The notes beneath the pieces are model-generated. The model made no database searches. It saw only the letters and a list, made by a program, of their open reading frames with translations, and had not been told where the DNA came from. Below, one piece after another: positions 60,902 to 64,000 of a stretch of DNA of 64,000 nucleotides. Source of the stretch: Rhizobium oryzicola (GTDB lineage: Bacteria > Pseudomonadota > Alphaproteobacteria > Rhizobiales > Rhizobiaceae); NCBI RefSeq assembly GCF_030504645.1, contig NZ_JAUKWQ010000009.1, positions 114,406 through 178,405 of the forward strand. Reading direction: 5' to 3'. A program made the position numbers and the translations under genes. The stretch's first letter is position 1. Each line of letters starts with the position of its first letter.

Positions 60902-62899
60902 TCATTGTTTGGTTATCTCGGGTACAAAATGCGGATAGATCTCGTTCAAGTAGCTCACTGACTCTTCGTCAGTAACGGCGATGTCGAGTCGGTCACGTAT
61001 AAATTCCAGCCTTGATACACATTCATGAAGAAGCTGACCCCAAGTCTTTATGAAGATCCTGCCGTTGCCCTCTTTAAAGATATGAGCACACCCGGGAGGC
61101 CGATCTGGAGCTGAAACTAAATCCTCCAACTGAGAATCAACTTCGACACCCACCAACCAAAAACTCCATCTAACGTTCGTTTTCCGATAGCGACTATCTT
61201 TCATGATCGAAGAAGCGTATCCCATTATTTGGGTAAAATCTTTCATGTCTAAGGTTTTTTTCGCACGCTTCAGCTCAATTACTAGATGATGATCATCATC
61301 TCTACCTGTAACTCTAGAAGCTTGACACAGCATAAGATCCAAACGGGCAGTATTTTTTCCGTTGACAATAACAGGATCAAGAACTTTTTCGTTAATTTTT
61401 AGCCGGCGAAGATGCTCTCTGAGAGCGTTGGTCAGCGTAGATTCCGAAATACCCAACATAAATTCATCACCAAATATCCAAGCGTTTCGCTCTACTATCT
61501 GATGGATATGCTGGCGTTCTTTAACTGTGGGGCGACTTTCGTCACTGCAAACGAGCGACCTCAATCCCTTCGCGATGCGAATGCGACTCCTGATCAGCGA
61601 TACAGTATCGATAATGTCGGATAACTTTGTATCATCAAGCAAATTGGCAAATTGCTTCTTTTTCTCGCTGGAAAGAGAAAGAACTTCTGAGAGAATTTTG
61701 GAAACTTCACTCGGCCTTTCTTCTATTGCCTCGCGCAGTAGTCTGAATGACAGTGATTTGGTTATTCTATCCTGAGATGAGAAACCCTTCACTTGGTTGC
61801 TAATCGTAACGGCACATATATTAAATATGCGCATAGATTGTTTTACAATTTCGCCAGATTCATCATCCTTATAAGGATAAACCTTTTCATTTTTCCATTG
61901 ATCAATTAATTCTGCTACCTTTTGCTTTTCAAGTTGCTTAAAGTATGAGGTAAGCTTATCGCGGCCCTCCCCAATAAGTTTAGAAATTCCTTCTTCCATC
62001 TCAATTTCAATCAAGCCATCACTTGCAACTTCAGAAAAATAATCGCTTTTTAAGTAGGCAGAAAAGTTGTAACCGGGTGCACGCACTTCAGGAGCACGTT
62101 CCGCCAGCGTAAATCCTCTTGCATCACACAAGTACAAATGCCTGTCAGCAGAATGGTTCCATTGTATTATTTCAAGATCAGCGGATATTCTTCGTCCCGA
62201 AACAAGCCTTACGGGACCCACCTCCATTGTTTCCGATCTTGAAATAAGCTTAGATATGTCCAATACTTCGCCGTTCACGCGCAACGTGATGTCGCGGTAC
62301 TTATTCATATACGAGGCGAACGAGTGAGCAATAGATTCACTTTTCAGTTTCAAAAAGTATCCGGAAGCTACAGGGTATATATTTGTAATTTCAACGGTCG
62401 TGCCCGTTTTGACAGATTTGGAAGCCCTAACATCGCTTATTTCAAAATAGCCGATATTATCGGAATTTGCTACAATTTTATACTCGTAGAACTTTCCGTC
62501 AGCTTGATACACTGTATGCCACTCGACGAACTGACCAAGGGAAAGTGCGCGAAACCTACCTTCACCATTCCTTCCGTGCAAAATTCGCTTTTTAATATTT
62601 GAGCGTTGAGCGCGCGCCTTCCACGAGTTACCCAACTTTTCAAATTGATGTTCACTTTCAGAAAAGGGTATCCCCTCGCCATTGTCTTCGAACACAATCT
62701 TGTCTGGCTGACCAAGAGGATTGAATTTAATTGATATGCTCACGGTGTCGGCATCAGCATCAAACGAATTCCAGATGATCTCTTGCAGCGCCCGCGAGGA
62801 GCTTCCACCAACAAACCGCTTCCAGAAATCTTGTTCAGCTTTAACTTGGAGTGTGCGGGCCATAATGCTCGATCCGATGAGATTTTGTGCAATATCCAT
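60902..62899 (-). CDS. GHKL-ATPase and PD-(D/E)xK nuclease fusion, candidate defence gene
   Basis: A 665-residue protein in a stretch far more AT-rich than its surroundings. The N-terminus is a Bergerat-fold ATPase like those of Hsp90, MutL and MORC: N box EIIWNSFDADA (Glu40, Asn44), FEDNGEGIPF (Asp72) and the ATP-lid GRNGEGRF (109-116). The middle (about 240-460) is helical with a transducer-like start. The C-terminus (about 465-625) has NAWIFGDEF, RLDLML (Asp521), HLVIELKRA (Glu542, Lys544) and TQIMGY (Gln557), the D...ExK...Q nuclease order seen in Shedu/DUF4263 proteins. No methylase, integrase or partner gene is adjacent. An ATG at 62863 is an alternative start. The role in DNA restriction or phage defence is inference. 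Confidence 0.8.
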   Translation of the reverse strand: MDIAQNLIGSSIMARTLQVKAEQDFWKRFVGGSSSRALQEIIWNSFDADADTVSISIKFNPLGQPDKIVFEDNGEGIPFSESEHQFEKLGNSWKARAQRSNIKKRILHGRNGEGRFRALSLGQFVEWHTVYQADGKFYEYKIVANSDNIGYFEISDVRASKSVKTGTTVEITNIYPVASGYFLKLKSESIAHSFASYMNKYRDITLRVNGEVLDISKLISRSETMEVGPVRLVSGRRISADLEIIQWNHSADRHLYLCDARGFTLAERAPEVRAPGYNFSAYLKSDYFSEVASDGLIEIEMEEGISKLIGEGRDKLTSYFKQLEKQKVAELIDQWKNEKVYPYKDDESGEIVKQSMRIFNICAVTISNQVKGFSSQDRITKSLSFRLLREAIEERPSEVSKILSEVLSLSSEKKKQFANLLDDTKLSDIIDTVSLIRSRIRIAKGLRSLVCSDESRPTVKERQHIHQIVERNAWIFGDEFMLGISESTLTNALREHLRRLKINEKVLDPVIVNGKNTARLDLMLCQASRVTGRDDDHHLVIELKRAKKTLDMKDFTQIMGYASSIMKDSRYRKTNVRWSFWLVGVEVDSQLEDLVSAPDRPPGCAHIFKEGNGRIFIKTWGQLLHECVSRLEFIRDRLDIAVTDEESVSYLNEIYPHFVPEITKQ

Positions 62900-63061
62900 A
62901 GCGATCAGAAGTTTAACTTCAACCCTGAATTTATTTTTCCGAAGTTAAGATCCGTTTTGGATCGGTAATCACGCGATCGGGTTATGCTTGTAAGGCAGGG
63001 CTCTCGGAACCCCCGCCCCTCCCCGCAGTTCTCCTCACGCCCCCAACCTTGAGGAGACATC

Positions 63062-63640
63062 ATGCCCAACATGTCCGAGACATTCATCGCGGCGCTGACG
63101 CGTCTGGAAACCGAGCGCGATGTGGATGGTATTGCCGCCCTGTTTGCGGAAGCGGCTGACATTTCCAATCCCTTGGTGCAGCACCGTCATGGCGAGGCCA
63201 ATGGCGCCAGGCGCTTCTGGCAGACCTATGCGGAGGCTTTTGAAGAGATCCGCTCCGAGTTTCGCGCCGTGCGGGACGAGGACAATCTGACCTTTCTGGA
63301 ATGGGTCAGCCGCGGTTCGCTCGGCGGCAAGGCCTTCACCTATGGCGGCGTCAGCGTGCTGGAGCATCGGGATGGCCGCATCACCGCCTTCCGCAGCTAT
63401 TTCGATACGCGCCGGATCCCCTCGGCGGAAACCCGCGGCGGCGCTGGCACGGGCCTTGTGCAAATTTCCGGCCAGAACGCCGGTTCGTCTGATGGTCAAG
63501 CGCCGGGCCAGGTTTCCAGTCAGCGTCAGGAGAGTAAGGGCTCCAGCCTGCCCGCCGACACGCCCGCCGATGGCAACAGCGATCTCGACCGCGCCCAGCG
63601 CGACGCCGCCGAACAGCGGGCGAGCGGCGGGTATAACTGA
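63062..63640 (+). CDS. NTF2/SnoaL-like protein with disordered tail
   Basis: A 192-residue protein. Residues 1-122 form a SnoaL-like cone (FIAALTRLETERDVDGIAALFAEAADISNPLVQHRHGEANG, then GRITAFRSYFDTR), a fold used for small-molecule binding, isomerases or limonene-epoxide-hydrolase-like enzymes. The remaining 70 residues are Gly/Ser/Gln/Ala-rich and disordered, ending ERASGGYN-like. GAGGAG precedes the ATG. The gene returns to the GC-rich composition after the AT-rich ATPase gene. No substrate can be proposed. Confidence 0.78.
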   Translation: MPNMSETFIAALTRLETERDVDGIAALFAEAADISNPLVQHRHGEANGARRFWQTYAEAFEEIRSEFRAVRDEDNLTFLEWVSRGSLGGKAFTYGGVSVLEHRDGRITAFRSYFDTRRIPSAETRGGAGTGLVQISGQNAGSSDGQAPGQVSSQRQESKGSSLPADTPADGNSDLDRAQRDAAEQRASGGYN

Positions 63641-63692
63641 GGTGTAACGGGGGGCTCAGCCGCAGAAGCGCGTTCGTGCACGCGGTTGATCA

Positions 63693-63877
63693 TCCCCCCC
63701 TCTGCCTTGCCTCTGTTGGTCGAGCCACGCGTCTCGCACCGTCCTTCGGACCCCGCCACAAGGGGGGAGATCAGCACGACGTGACCCGCGCGCTCTGCCC
63801 GCAATGTCAAAGACATTGACTGAAGTTCACGTTCGGGAGAGGCATTGCAACGGGTCGATCTCCCCCCCTTGTGGGGG
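63693..63877. repeat. RIME-like palindromic repeat, cut short on the right
   Basis: Two related cores: CCCCCCTCTGCC...CACAAGGGGGGAGATC (63694-63773) and GATCTCCCCCCTTGTGGGGG (about 63857-63876). They resemble the element at 38146-38210. The second core stops abruptly where IS-like sequence begins. Confidence 0.65.
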
Positions 63878-63883
63878 CAGTGT

Positions 63884-64000
63884 TTACTGAGGACTCCCGA
63901 TGAGGTGCCTGTTAAAGAACAGTGTGAGCGTTATCTCCAGCATGTCATGAGTTTTGGAGAAACGCTTTGAGCGTCGATTGAAGCGCGCCAGATTATCCCT
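63884..64000 (-). mobile_element. C-terminal end of an IS1-like transposase, runs off the window
   Basis: The last 38 codons of a minus-strand frame, with TAA at 63884-63886. The visible peptide (DNLARFNRRSKRFSKT followed by HDMLEITLTLFFNR) resembles the R-x-x-L-x-R-x-x-R-K-(T/S)-x-x-F-S-K-S end of IS1-family transposases. The bases just outside (GGCAGTGTTTACTGAGG, 63877-63893) could be the terminal inverted repeat. The rest of the element is outside the window, so intactness is unknown. Confidence 0.5.

Overview
The window looks like a chromosomal segment of an alphaproteobacterium of the family Rhizobiaceae (Agrobacterium/Rhizobium/Allorhizobium group). The reasons are a chvE-gguA-gguB type sugar operon with a gguC homologue, GC-rich coding sequence, several soluble and membrane chemoreceptors, the cobT/cobV pair, a long-form UvrB, and dispersed GC-rich palindromes of the rhizobial RIME/RPE type. 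No rRNA, tRNA, CRISPR array or replication origin was seen.

Layout. 0-7 kb: amino-acid and one-carbon housekeeping genes (threonine dehydratase-like, glutaminase, MarR regulator, 1-Cys peroxiredoxin, acetate/succinate CoA-transferase, purU) and a small protein built of five-residue repeats. 7-15 kb: a minus-strand operon reading gguC, L-arabinose/D-galactose dehydrogenase, IlvD-type sugar-acid dehydratase, chvE, gguA, gguB, which couples monosaccharide uptake to non-phosphorylative oxidation. 15-21 kb: a divergent YtfQ-like sugar ABC transporter with its own FadR/GntR regulator and a convergent SDR. 21-25 kb: an ssuADCB sulfonate operon. 25-31 kb: a hydroxyacid dehydrogenase and two tandem, partly identical chemoreceptors. 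31-35 kb: Lrp regulator, uracil-DNA glycosylase, SNase-like nuclease, a membrane histidine kinase and a ParDE toxin-antitoxin pair. 35-43.5 kb: cobT/cobV, DUF1289, a membrane-anchored aspartic protease, an MFS exporter, an ABC-2 exporter, rpsU, a cold-shock gene and ddl. 43.5-50 kb: a soluble poly-HAMP chemoreceptor with four 270-nt repeats, an extensin-like lipoprotein and a Cache chemoreceptor. 50-57 kb: thioesterase, a DUF1501/DUF1800 pair, a frameshifted pectinesterase and a GGDEF-EAL protein. 57-64 kb: uvrB with a palindromic repeat inserted in frame, a DUF3828-like protein, an AT-rich GHKL-ATPase/nuclease fusion, an NTF2-like gene, more palindromes and the end of an IS1-like transposase at the window edge.

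The functional themes are plant-derived sugars (ChvE system, YtfQ-like system, a decayed pectinesterase), sulfonate scavenging and chemotaxis (four receptors in 24 kb). The strongest candidate for an undescribed system is the AT-rich gene at 60902-62899. It carries a complete Bergerat-fold ATPase N-terminus and a C-terminal D...ExK...Q nuclease signature, the architecture of a single-gene DNA-targeting defence protein. The second is the 114-nt palindromic element inserted in frame near the 3' end of uvrB.
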